Positions 54,291 through 64,000 of a DNA stretch of 64,000 nt are shown here, piece after piece. The stretch covers positions 27,532,403 through 27,596,402 of the forward strand of contig JAOANR010000011.1 in assembly GCA_030278955.1 (NCBI GenBank), written 5' to 3'. Made by a program: the position numbers and the translations under genes. The first letter of the stretch is position 1; the number at the start of each line of letters is the position of its first letter. The DNA comes from Hygrophila difformis (taxonomy: Eukaryota > Streptophyta > Magnoliopsida > Lamiales > Acanthaceae). The notes below the pieces were generated by a model, which worked only from the letters and a program-made list of their open reading frames with translations, ran no database searches and was not told the DNA's origin.

Positions 54291-56535
54291 GGAAAAATTA
54301 ACATTTTCATCCCTTAACTTTGAAAATTCACCAAATTGGTGCTTTTCATTTTAATTGGAGAAATTGGTCCGCTAAGTTCTTAAATTTCTCCAATTTGTCC
54401 AAAAGTATAATTAACGGAGAAAAAATCCAAAAGGTCCAATATTTTTCAAAAATTTCCCAAAACGTCCCACAAAAATTGAATTAACCTAATACATCCCATA
54501 AGTTCCTTAATCCTAGCCAAATCGGTCCCAAACGCCTCTTAATTGCAATTGATGCTGACGTGGCACACGATTAATGGAGTCAACGGAGTATTAGTGTGGT
54601 CAAGATGTTTTGAACCGGGTTCATTGATTACGTGGCGGTTTGGGCTGTCCGGAGCTGCGAAGGAGATGGCCGGAAATGGTGGAGATTGCAGCGCTGCCTG
54701 AGAAATTGGTGGGCAGATCTGGAAAATGGGGCTGGAGCTATCGAGGCTTGTTGAGGGCAGGGGAGGATGATGATGATGTCTCCGATGTTTCGTCGAAGAT
54801 GATGGGAGCTGGGCGGAGATTATGGTGGTGCGGTGGCCGTGGCTTTTCCGGCGGCTTGAGGAAGATGATGAGGGTGCAAGCGACAGTATTGAAGATTTGA
54901 ATAAAATGGATGGTCGTGGTTCGCCGGAATCCATGGCGAGCTTGGAGGATAGAGGCTCATCGGGGGGCGGCAAGGAGTTGAGGATGGGCGAGCTGTGGTG
55001 TTGGCGATGCCATGGATTCGCCGGAGATGGAGGAGAGGGCTGGCGCTGTGTGGAAGGATGAGCTTGCCGGCGTATTTGAGAAGATGGCCGGAAGAGGAGG
55101 CGGAGCTGTTGCGAGAGAGGCCCCCGGAGGAGATGAAGATGCTGGTGAGGGTTGTGTTGCTGCTTGTTGATGACGGAGACGCCGGAGATTGGAAAATGGA
55201 CGGCGACGGAGGAAGCAAAAAATTGGTTGTGTTGAATTCCCGTTTTCAATTTTTTTGGTGAATTGGGGAAGATGACCCATGGGGCCCACCGGTTCAAAAC
55301 ATCTTGACCACACTAATCCTCCGTTGACTCCATTAATCATGTGCCACGTCAGCATCAATTGCAATTAAGAGGCGTTTGGGACCGATTTGGCTAGGATTAA
55401 GGAACTTATGGGACAGATTAGGTTAATTCAATTTTTGTGGGACGTTTTAGGAATTTTTTGAAAAATATGAGACCTTTTGGGTTTTTCTTCCTATTAACAA
55501 GTAAATTAATCTGCATCGAAGGGACTAAGCCCAAAATCTTACAACTAAATAGTGGGCCCCACTATCTGGGTCAAATAGAACCCACAACCCATACCCGATT
55601 AAAACCAACCTTTCATCCCCAAGTTTCCGACTGAAACAATTTCGAAAATGGAAAACTGGAGTCTGGAGCAAGATTTGGTGCCCGTGAAGTATGGATGCAA
55701 TGGAGTAAAAAATTGAAGTCAATATAAGACAATGACCTTCCTCCGTCGGATTATGGTATGATGAAGTTCTTTAATGCTATACATAGTTCGTTGGAGGAAT
55801 TTAAGTTCTTCCAAAACATTATGCCTTTCCCCCAAATTAGAAACAACTCATCGAAAATATCGAAGAAGCTCACACAAATAAAATCAACAAACAGATCCCA
55901 AATCTCAAAATTAACCAGTTATTCAACTTATTGCAATTTTCTATTCAAATTCTAGAATTGAAAGTGCACAATATTCAAATTGGAATGCAACACAAATTTC
56001 TGTATAATGCACTCATAGCTGACAGCACCGTGTGAATTCTTACAAGAGACAACAATTGATAAGACCAAAAAAGCCAAGAATGAAGGAAAACTCTTGACTG
56101 ATTTGTAAGGAGTCAAGAAGGGTACATTTTTGGTGATTTGTCCAAACTAAAACTCAAAGGGAGAAAAGTGCCTTTAACTTGGAAAGATATCAAATTTTAG
56201 CCATGGAATATGAGAAAGGAGGAGCAAAGGGAGAATTGGGGAAGAAGAGTAGAAGACGGAGTGTTGGAATTTGAAAGAACAAAAAAGGTTATGGGTTGGA
56301 TTTGTCCAATGTAATGTAATAAAAGGTAGTGGGACCCATACAATTGTATGTGAGTTGGAAGATTTGGTTTAATCCTCGCAATGTAGATTTAGATTAGAAA
56401 TTAATTATGTTAATTATGCTACAGGGACTAAATTGGAGAAATTAACAAATTTAGAGGACCAATTTTTCCAATTGAAATAAGAAGGACTAATTTGATGAAA
56501 TTTCAAAGTTAAAGGATCAAAATGACAATTTTTCC
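54291..56535. mobile_element. MULE-like foldback element (2245 bp) with a nested foldback and GC-rich core
   Basis: The ends are GGAAAAATTAACATTTTCAT and the inverse of GGAAAAATTGTCATTTTGAT, with imperfect terminal inverted repeats of about 110 bp. It is flanked by the 11-bp duplication TAATCTATTTA (54280-54290 and 56536-56546). A second inverted pair lies inside (54411-54618 and 55288-55499), sharing GCTGACGTGGC and AATTGCAATTAAGAGGCG, around 670 bp of GC-rich sequence. No transposase is seen. TSD length suits Mutator-like elements. The remaining 55500-56420 holds no recognised gene. Confidence 0.85.
54619..55287 (-). other. GC-rich internal segment of the nested foldback, possibly a captured host fragment
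   Basis: Composition changes sharply from AT-rich arms to GC-rich sequence. Long open frames exist on both strands (minus 54539-55297 is the longest), but they are Ser/Pro/His-rich on one strand and Gly/Glu/Arg-rich on the other, as GC-skewed sequence gives by chance. No family recognised. Pack-MULEs often hold GC-rich host fragments, so capture is plausible. Confidence 0.35.
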
Positions 56536-56549
56536 TAATCTATTTATGA

Positions 56550-57270
56550 TTTTTTTGAGGCAAGACACATTATTATTATTCAAAGCTTGCAATACAGCAA
56601 GCAAACACGGCCTGAGACCTTACAATACCACAGCCCATAGCCTCCCAGTTCAGCAGAAAACAACTTATCAGACAACATACTATTTTATCCACATTCTACA
56701 ACCAAATTTTGACTCTGTAACTGATTACAGCAAATTACCAACATGGCATGACCCTTGAAGCAAAATGGAGGATACCATTACAGCAACACAGACTGCAGCA
56801 AGGCACACCCAAGCAACACATTTGTCCCCACGGCGCTACAACTATTTTTCCAAACGACTTCCACCAGCAGCACCAATCTTCGCCAACCGATCGGCTTCCG
56901 AATTTCTTTCTCCAAAAATATGTTGGAGCCGAACCTCTCCCGAACATTTCAGCACAGTGGATATAGGATAAAAATATTTATATAAAACGCCATGGGATCA
57001 GACTCAAATCAGCAAAAAAACTTTCAATGCTAGGCAAGTCCTTCAAAAGTCATAAGATTATCAGCATAGCAGCTTTGTTGGCCTTCCAAAGAAAACACCA
57101 ACAAAATCATCGAGCATGGAATGACCCCATGACCAGCAACATCAGCAACATGAAGATCGCTCTTAAGCCTTCCCGATAATCCCCATCAATAGCGAGATGT
57201 ATTCCAGGAGCAACATCAACGGGCATAAATAAAAACCAAAACCTGTCACAAAAGGAGCTTTCTCCCTAAT
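56550..57270 (-). pseudogene. LINE remnant: end of an RNase H domain and 3' tail
   Basis: On the minus strand about 56850-56945 reads EVRLQHIFGERNSEADRLAK followed by IGAAGG. This is the usual end of the plant LINE RNase H domain (HIxRExNxxADxLAxxG). A poly(T) run on the plus strand near 56551-56557 would be its A tail. Nothing upstream (57000-57270) is recognisable. It is a different copy from the LINE at 58527. Confidence 0.45.
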
Positions 57271-58526
57271 ATGCTATGTGACTTCCAGTTGAAAACAGCC
57301 ACGATAAGACAGTCCCCTACTAGCTTCATATTCACTTCTCCCCTGCATCATTTTCGAACTCCAAGTGCAAACGAAAGAAAAGGGACTAGGCCAGGAGGAG
57401 AAAAACAAGCTCGATCAAAATCTCAGAAAAGGGGTAACCGGCTAAGAGGAATAGGAAGAAACTACATGATTGATAATCGAACAATACTTAACTCAGAATC
57501 CCATTTATGGCGATTGAAACTCCAATTGCCTCAATCCCAACCTTATCCGCGATCTCAGCTGCTTCTTTTTCTTTTCCTTTCTTGAATTATTTCCTTTTTT
57601 TTATTTTTTTATTTTTATATATATATATATATTTTTTTTTTTAAACAACAAGATCATCATCCAATTCTTTTTAGAAAACTCAACTCAGTATAGCCAAGCA
57701 AAATCCAAACCAATCCCAAAACTAAGGCAACTTACCCTCATAACTTGATCAAATCAAACTTTCCTAACCCTTAAGGTGCATACCAACCGAAGTGTGAGAG
57801 AGGTATTACAAGGGATCCTGAGTACTCAAAAAATCAACCAGCAGGAGAAAAAATTGTTTTGGGTCATAAAGCAAACCTGAAGCTTTCAATAGAACCAAGG
57901 AAATAATGTGACAGGACCGAGGTACAGAATAAGGGAGCAAAAGGGATAGGGAAAGGTGAAAGATGGAATAGTAATGGATGTGGAGCAATTGAAAACCAAT
58001 GTGAGGAGTCCTAATGCCCTTTTCAATTCGAAACACTGCAGTGAAAATAGATGCAAGCTCGACGAGAATAATAAAGCAAGTACTGTGATGTTACCTTGAT
58101 GCCCGCAAAATCACACATCGAAACTTGATCTCTCGCCATTTATGATCTTGAATCAGTAATACTCTAAGTCTTCCTCTCGGCCCATCTACTTGTGACACAG
58201 CTATTTCCGTACCAACCTGTTTGACAAGGAAGCGCTATTCCACTCCTGTATCCTTAGACTATCAAAATGGGATGGAGACTTGACAGCACCAGCAGCCACC
58301 GCTCCTCCGTCATAGAAATTTATCAGCTACCTCCATCTCGAGCAGTTTCAATCTTGAATCTTAAAGAACAACTGGATTTGCAACACCTTCACAACCAAAA
58401 CCATAGAAGTCCTTTGCCAAATATATCCGCAACAGCACCTGCACTTTCTTTATCTAATCACAATAACACATTACCATCCCATCATACCCATTACTACTCT
58501 CTATATCAATATATACAACTCTTATC
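57271..58526. other. Unassigned sequence with T-rich and (TA)n tracts
   Basis: No gene recognised. Low complexity at 57590-57643 (T runs and (TA)n). A minus-strand segment at 58080-58240 (EIAVSQVDGPRGRLRVLLIQ, then KWREIKFRCVILRA) has coding-like composition without a family I know. Confidence 0.4.
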
Positions 58527-58794
58527 CCTCTTTTTTTTTTTTTTTAAACATACTATTTTTTCTTTTTTCTTTTTTTTTCCTTTTTTTTTCTTCATTTTTT
58601 TTTTGAATTTATGCGTTTATTTTTTCTAAAGAAAATCACAATGAAGAAGCACAAGCCTCCAGTCCTCCCAACCAATTCAGGGACTTATAATGGAATCAAA
58701 TGTCAGGTCCAGTTCCAAAATTCATCCAAAGAGAACTGAAAGTCTGTCCTACGTCCCTCTTAACAAGAATCCCCCTCAGTAAACAACCTTCGCT

Positions 58795-61700
58795 TCATAG
58801 CCATCCTTCGATCTTATTCTCCCCAGTTGCCCCTCGCCTTGCCCAAATATCCGCAAGTCTATTTCTTTCCCTTAAGATGTGCTTTACCATCACTGTTCCT
58901 CCACACTTGAAGATGGCCAAAACTGGTGCAAGGAAGTGTGTAAATCTCAGGGGTGTCTTAGCCGGCTCGCTCAGCCATCGTACCACGTTTTTCGAATCAC
59001 TTTCAAAAACAAGCTTAGGTAATGGAAACCCCTGGTCCCGGATCAATGCTAAGCACACCCTGTATATCGCCTCTAACTCCGCTTCATTTGAATCTTTATA
59101 GCCAATGTTGTCCGCAAGAACGAATATCACCTCACCTTTGTCGTCCCTGATGACCCCACCAACACCGGCTGGACCCGGGTTGCCAAGAGATGAACCATCC
59201 GTGTTGATCTTCCACCACCCCACATCCGGTCTTTCCCATACTAATCCTTGGCGAACCGACCCTCTCCCACTGTTTTGTTGACTTATTAAATTACCTGGGA
59301 ATTGTGTATCCATCCTTAGTAAGCTTAGAGTGCTTCCTCCTTCGTCTGCCAGCCACCATTGTCCCACTCTCCACTTCACCAATTCCCTAACCTTTTTGTA
59401 CTCAAAAGTACTACCTTTGAAAACTACCTCGTTACGAAATAACCACACCGTCCAAACAATAGCAATTCCCGTGAGTATCCAAGCCTTTCTATAACATATT
59501 CTAATCTTAGGGTAGAACCACCATTCCAGTAAATCATGAGTCCTCCCCGGCCCGGCCCATGCAACCCCAAACCATTTTGTCCCCTCATACCACAATTTGC
59601 TCACCTCCTTGCACCTGCAAAAAAGATGATCCACTGATTCAATTTCACCTCCACAGATAGGACATAATGCATTCTCAATTTGAATGCAATTTCTCTTGAC
59701 AAGCTGCTCTCTGACAGATAATGCTCCATGATATGCTTTCCATACCAAAATCCTTGTTTTCATTGGGCTCTTCGCTCTCCATAGCTGTGTCCAGACGTCT
59801 GTCTTGAAAGATTCATCCACGACATTAAGACCCCTTCTATATGATCTGGTGGAATAAAACCCATTGCTTTCGGCTGACCATCGCACTTGATCTTCCAAGT
59901 GCCTATTCAGCCTTTGATCTCGGATGACCAGCAAGAATTCTTCCCATATTTCCATCTCCCAATCGAACGGTGGTCTCCTCAATTCTATATCCCATATCCA
60001 CTCAAAGCCACTCCATTTTCCAAACTCCACCACCATTCCTTTCTTATTCTTTGATAATGCATAGATCCTCGGAAAAGTTTCCTTCAACGACTGTCCACTT
60101 TCAACCCAGCGATCTTGCCAAAACCTCACTTTACAACCATTCCCAATTTGTATTATAAATTTACCCCCTTGCCCACTGTTATCCGCATTCATCCATGAGC
60201 TACATACCTTCCCCCATAATGATCTTCCACATCTCGCCGCTGGTAATATTGGAGAATTTCCCCCATAGTATTTTGCATTAATTACCTCTCTCCAAAAAGC
60301 GCTCTCTGATCCAAATCTCCATCGCCATTTTAACATTAATGCTGTGTTCATAGTGTCTATTTTCCAGATTCCTAACCCTCCTGCTTCCTTTGGGACACAT
60401 ATAGAATCCCATTTTAAGAAATGAATTCTTCTCGCCCCCTCCCATTCGTTCCAAAAGAACCTTCTTCTGAGTAATTCAAGCCGGTCTGCCACAGTCTTAG
60501 GTACTTTAAATAAAGATAGAAAATATGTCGGCAGACTACTCATTACGGATTTAATTAGAGTTAGTCTCCCAGCTTGCGATAGCATCCTCCCTTTCCACCC
60601 CGCTAATCTTCGTTCCACTTTGTCGAGGACAGGCTGCCACACCGTCGTTCCATTAATTCGGCCCCCAATTGGTAACCCCAAATACACCATCGGCCATCTC
60701 CCAACGCTGCAACCAAGCACACCAGCTGCCTCATCCAACTGTTCTGCTGTAACATTGATACCATAAACCTGGCTTTTCCCAAAATTTATCTTGAGGCCGG
60801 TAGCTAAAAACAAACACCTGAAAAGTCTTTTAATTAATAACACCTGTAACAGATTTGCCTCGCAAAATAACACAGTGTCGTCCGCACATTGGAGGTGTGA
60901 GATTATTGGACCATTGCCGGCTGCCTCCAACCCCCTGTACAACCCCATCGATACGGCTTGTTTCATAATTCGGTTAAGTATCTCAGCCAACAACACAAAC
61001 AAATAAGGGGATAATGGATCCCCTTGTCGAAGACCTTTCTGCATCTTAAAAAACCCCGTCGGTGATCTGTTTACCAGCACGGCTGCAGTTGCCGACTCAA
61101 CACACTCTCTAATCCAACCAATCCACTTTTCCTCAAAATTCATAGCCCTTAGCACCCTGACCAGCGCCTCCCAAGACACGTTATCGTATGCCTTTGCAAA
61201 GTCCAATTTAATAACATATCCTTGCCTCCCTGATACTTGAGTAGAGTGTATTACTTCCGCCGCCACTAACTCCCCATCTAGGATCTGTCTCCCCTTTACA
61301 AAAGCCATTTGTGAATCTCCAACCACCTTACCTATTACCTCCTTCAAACGGTTAGCCAACACCTTTGTCACCACTTTATATACACTGCCTACCAGTGAAA
61401 TGGGTCTGAAGTCACTCAATTCCACTGGATTCGCCACCTTGGGAATAAGAGTTAAAAAAGAATTCCCGACGTCTCTAGGTAAATAACCTTCTCGCTCAAA
61501 TTTCCAGAACACTTCTACTAGATCCTTCTTTATGACTTCCCAATATTTTTTGAAAAACTCCAGATTGAATCCGTCTGGGCCCGGAGATTTGTTACCATCG
61601 CAACACCATATTGCTAGTCGGATTTCTTCCTCTGAAAAACTCCTTGTCAACCAGTCCCTCTCCTCCTCTTCAACCTGCCTCAGGCCAATGTTTTCTACAT

Positions 61701-62937
61701 CCAGCAGATCCCAAGTCTTCTTTTCGAACAACGACTTAAAGTATAAAAATACCTCTTTCTTTACTCTACCCGGCTCATCTACCATTACGCCATTAATTTT
61801 TAAAGACCCAATATAACCTCTACGCCTGTTCACTGTCGCCACAGTATGAAAAAACTTTGTATTTGAGTCCCCCTCCTTAATCCAACGAACTCTAGATTTC
61901 TGCAACCATCGGCGTTCTTCCGCAAGAAAAAGGTTTTTGAGTTCCCATTTTTTGTTGCACCAAACTGCCCTAGTCCCATCGTCCCCCTCCCCTTTCGAAA
62001 ATTGTTCTTCCACTTCCTCCACTTCAGCAAGCAACATTATAATCCTCCCCTCCAGCTCCTTACCTCCATATCCCTCCCATTCTCTAATCCTTTTTCTCAA
62101 TGATTGGAGACGCCCCAGGAATCTACATCCCCTGCCCTCCCAGTTAGCTTGCCAAGTTTCTTTCACCAAATTCGGAAAATCTTTAGCTTCCATCCAATAA
62201 TTATAAAACCTGAACGGCTTGGCCCCCCATGACTTCTCCCCCACTTCTAGACTCACTGGATAGTGATCCGATAGCACGGATTCACATCTTCTCTGGATCA
62301 CGTGCCCTTCCAAACATAGCCACTCCGGCGATAATAAAAATCTATCTAGCCTACTACTCGCCCTACCACCCCTCCCAACCCATGTAAATTGGCCCCCCTC
62401 CATTGGCAAGTCCAACAACCCCAAATTATCTATCATCTCCTTAAACTCTCTAGTCGAACCCGGATCCTCACTAATTCCCACCCTCTCCTCTTCCCCAACC
62501 ACGGCATTAAAATCTCCAGTAAAACACCATAAGTCTCCATTATCCACATCGCACTTTTGTATCAACGACCTCCAGAAAGCTGCCCTTTCCCCTCTGTCAT
62601 TTGGCGCGTGTACACTCACAATGTTTATCCTCCTGTCGACACCATTAATCCTGCCTCTTACCCAAATAAAGTTATGTTCTTTTTCTACCTCCTCAAAAGA
62701 CCCACTGCTGCTCTCCCAAATCACCAATAGGCCTCATGCGCTTCCGATGGCCGGTTGAAAACAATATTCACATCCGCTCGACCCCCATAGCCTAAACACC
62801 AATCTATCCCTAATATCTTCCATTTTGGTTTCTTGGAGGCATAGCACTGTCGGTCTATACTTCTTACAGAACCTTACCATAGCTCTCCTTCGAACTCCAC
62901 CATTTAAACCCCTCAAATTGCATGTGATGAGCTTCAT
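58795..62937 (-). pseudogene. LINE ORF2: endonuclease, reverse transcriptase, zinc finger, RNase H; one TGA
   Basis: ATG at 62935-62937 (MKLITCNLRGLNGG). The protein would be 1380 residues with a single in-frame TGA at codon 68 (62734-62736), just before LLVIWESSSGSF. APE-type endonuclease: 1-230 (QETKMED, TGDFNAV, SDHYPVS). Reverse transcriptase: about 430-700 (NKSPGPDGFNLEFFKKYW, AFVKGRQILDGELVA, KLDFAKAYDNVSW, GLRQGDPLSPYLF, LQCADDTVLF). The zf-RVT Cys/His domain is near 1035-1125 (ALCPICGGEIESVDHLFCRC). RNase H: 1245-1380 (INTDGSSLGNPGPAGVGGVI, EAELEAI, FESDSKNVV, RNRLADIWARRG), with its Asp/Glu residues in place. The frame is otherwise open, so the copy is young. Translation from a Met after the stop (62727) would lose part of the endonuclease. 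Confidence 0.93.
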
Positions 62938-62983
62938 AAATAATATCTACAACCCAACAGAATACCTGCCGATCCCCTCTCTT

Positions 62984-64000
62984 TTAATGCCCCGTCAATA
63001 TCAACTCCCTCACCATTTTTTCCACCAATTCCCTGTTCCCAATCAGGCCCATGCCAATTTTCTCAGCAAGGCAAATCGTTTCCTCCACTTCCGCCAAATC
63101 GATTAGCTTTACCCCATCCTTCAATCTTACCGTAGTAAATTGTAGAAACCCAAAACCTTCTCGGTCTTTGTGTCCCTCCAAACGCTTCTTCTCCATTCCG
63201 ATCCTCCCTTCTCTATCGTGAAATTTACTCTTATTTTTGCACTTCCGCGCCGGCCTTCTTCTCCCCTCTATCACCATACCAAGAGCTTTCTCTATATCTC
63301 TCAATGCTTGTGGAATCGCCAACTCCGTCTTTCTTAAATCCCTACATTCCCCATCCCAAACTTCCTCGAACCCTTTCCCCACCCCTATTGATTCTCCAAC
63401 AACACGCCCATTCCCTCTAGAAACCTCTTGGTCAATCCTCACACCCTCCGCTCTATTTGCCCTGTCTGAATCGACCTTATCTGTCTCTCTACTCTCGTGC
63501 CGAATCCCTCCAGTTGACATGTTATTTAGGCATTCTCCGTTTAAATTCTGTTGGGCCGAGTCTCCTCCAATTGCCACAATACTGCTACAAGCTTCATTCA
63601 AATTTTGTTGGGCCAGTTCCCCTGCAATGATAATAATCTCTTCTGGGTCATTACCCTTGTCCTCTAATTCTTTTAAGCCCCCAGGCTCCTCTTCACTTTG
63701 TCCAATCCCAATAGGCCCAACCTCCTCGCGGCCCACATTTAACTCATGGTCCAACCCTTTCTCCTCTACCGCCTTAATTAAGATTTGAACATCCTGCATG
63801 CCCTCCTCTATTTCCGAATTAATTTTCCCAGCCGTCACACTCTGTAGGTTCGCTCCCCCATGCACGACCTTTGATTCACTCTGCACTTTCCCAGACGATT
63901 TAGTCCCGGAGCTGCTCCCCTCTGAGACCTCCGGCAACATCACCATCCCCACGTTCGCCGGAGGCGACGGCCCGGCGCCAGCTTCCTTTCCTTCACAGCT
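62984..64000 (-). CDS. LINE ORF1 C-terminal part, continues past the right edge
   Basis: The minus-strand frame is open from the window edge to the stop at 62984, 46 bases before ORF2. It is an acidic, low-complexity linker (SEEEPGGLKELEDKGNDPEE; repeated AQQNLNEAC / AQQNLNGEC), then a basic patch (RRRPARKCKNKSKF). Plant L1 ORF1 proteins carry an RNA-binding DUF4283 domain and CCHC knuckle further N-terminal, which would be outside the window. The Met at 63952 is only an internal Met. The call rests mainly on position before ORF2. Confidence 0.7.
   Translation of the reverse strand, partial: SCEGKEAGAGPSPPANVGMVMLPEVSEGSSSGTKSSGKVQSESKVVHGGANLQSVTAGKINSEIEEGMQDVQILIKAVEEKGLDHELNVGREEVGPIGIGQSEEEPGGLKELEDKGNDPEEIIIIAGELAQQNLNEACSSIVAIGGDSAQQNLNGECLNNMSTGGIRHESRETDKVDSDRANRAEGVRIDQEVSRGNGRVVGESIGVGKGFEEVWDGECRDLRKTELAIPQALRDIEKALGMVIEGRRRPARKCKNKSKFHDREGRIGMEKKRLEGHKDREGFGFLQFTTVRLKDGVKLIDLAEVEETICLAEKIGMGLIGNRELVEKMVRELILTGH

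Larger units (their letters stand above)
58527..64000 (-). mobile_element. L1-type non-LTR retrotransposon (LINE), nearly complete 3' part, runs off the right edge
   Basis: Minus-strand order: ORF1 C-terminus, ORF2, short 3' UTR, then an A-rich tail seen as T runs at about 58530-58615 on the plus strand. The 5' end and most of ORF1 lie outside the window. The target-site duplication was not determined. Confidence 0.9.

Noticed and set aside
54539..55297. A 252-codon minus-strand ORF
   Set aside because: Its ends lie in the inverted repeat arms and the middle is Ser/Pro/His-rich GC-skewed sequence. Open frames exist on both strands, so coding is unsupported.
63237..63788. A 183-codon plus-strand ORF
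   Set aside because: Antisense to LINE ORF1 in Glu/Gly-rich coding sequence; no family match.

Overview
The window is nuclear DNA of a eudicot plant, AT-rich with short GC-rich islands. The host gene pieces have plant exon-intron structure and plant-type proteins, and the repeats are plant families (Athila-type and chromovirus-type Ty3/gypsy, L1 LINE, CACTA, MULE foldbacks, Helitrons). I see no complete, uninterrupted host gene. Nearly every coding match is a piece of a host gene or a transposon ORF. The species cannot be fixed from the sequence.

Layout. 1-3671: 5' end of a minus-strand Ty3/gypsy element (broken gag, leader, tRNA-iMet primer site, 2.6 kb LTR) running off the left edge. 3672-13620: a minus-strand region ending at a Helitron-like 5' terminus at 13620, holding minus-strand exon pieces resembling shaggy/GSK3 kinase, PRP4 kinase, LIN37 and SMG7. 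13986-16604: a SINA-type RING stub, a tRNA-derived SINE and a complete non-autonomous CACTA element. 16950-23916: a foldback repeat, then plus-strand exon pieces of beta'-COP, a DEAH helicase, a CID-type RNA-binding protein, a GMC-like oxidoreductase and a bHLH factor, closed by a Helitron 3' end.

23917-54213: a second Helitron that starts at the base after the first one ends and has a related 3' terminus. It carries plus-strand exons of an unrecognised gene, a DENN-like protein, EXECUTER, WDR3/UTP12 and CWC22. A 21.3 kb Athila-type LTR retrotransposon (27386-48658, TSD TTGAT) interrupts it; without that insertion the Helitron is about 9 kb. The retrotransposon has 5 kb LTRs, a frameshifted gag-pol, an integrase that has lost its catalytic Glu, and an intron-containing F-box gene between pol and the 3' LTR. 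Arrays of a palindrome built on ATTCGGTCTAGACCGAAT lie in both LTRs and in front of the F-box gene. A foldback MULE later inserted into the 5' LTR.

54214-64000: a perfect 30-bp palindrome, a 2.2 kb MULE-like foldback enclosing a second foldback around GC-rich sequence, a LINE remnant, and a nearly intact minus-strand L1-type LINE (ORF1 C-terminus, and ORF2 with endonuclease, RT, zinc finger and RNase H, broken by one TGA) running off the right edge.

The elements do not work as a pathway. They record nested insertions: host exons were gathered by Helitrons in the Helitron's own orientation, then LTR elements, MULEs and LINEs landed in and beside them.
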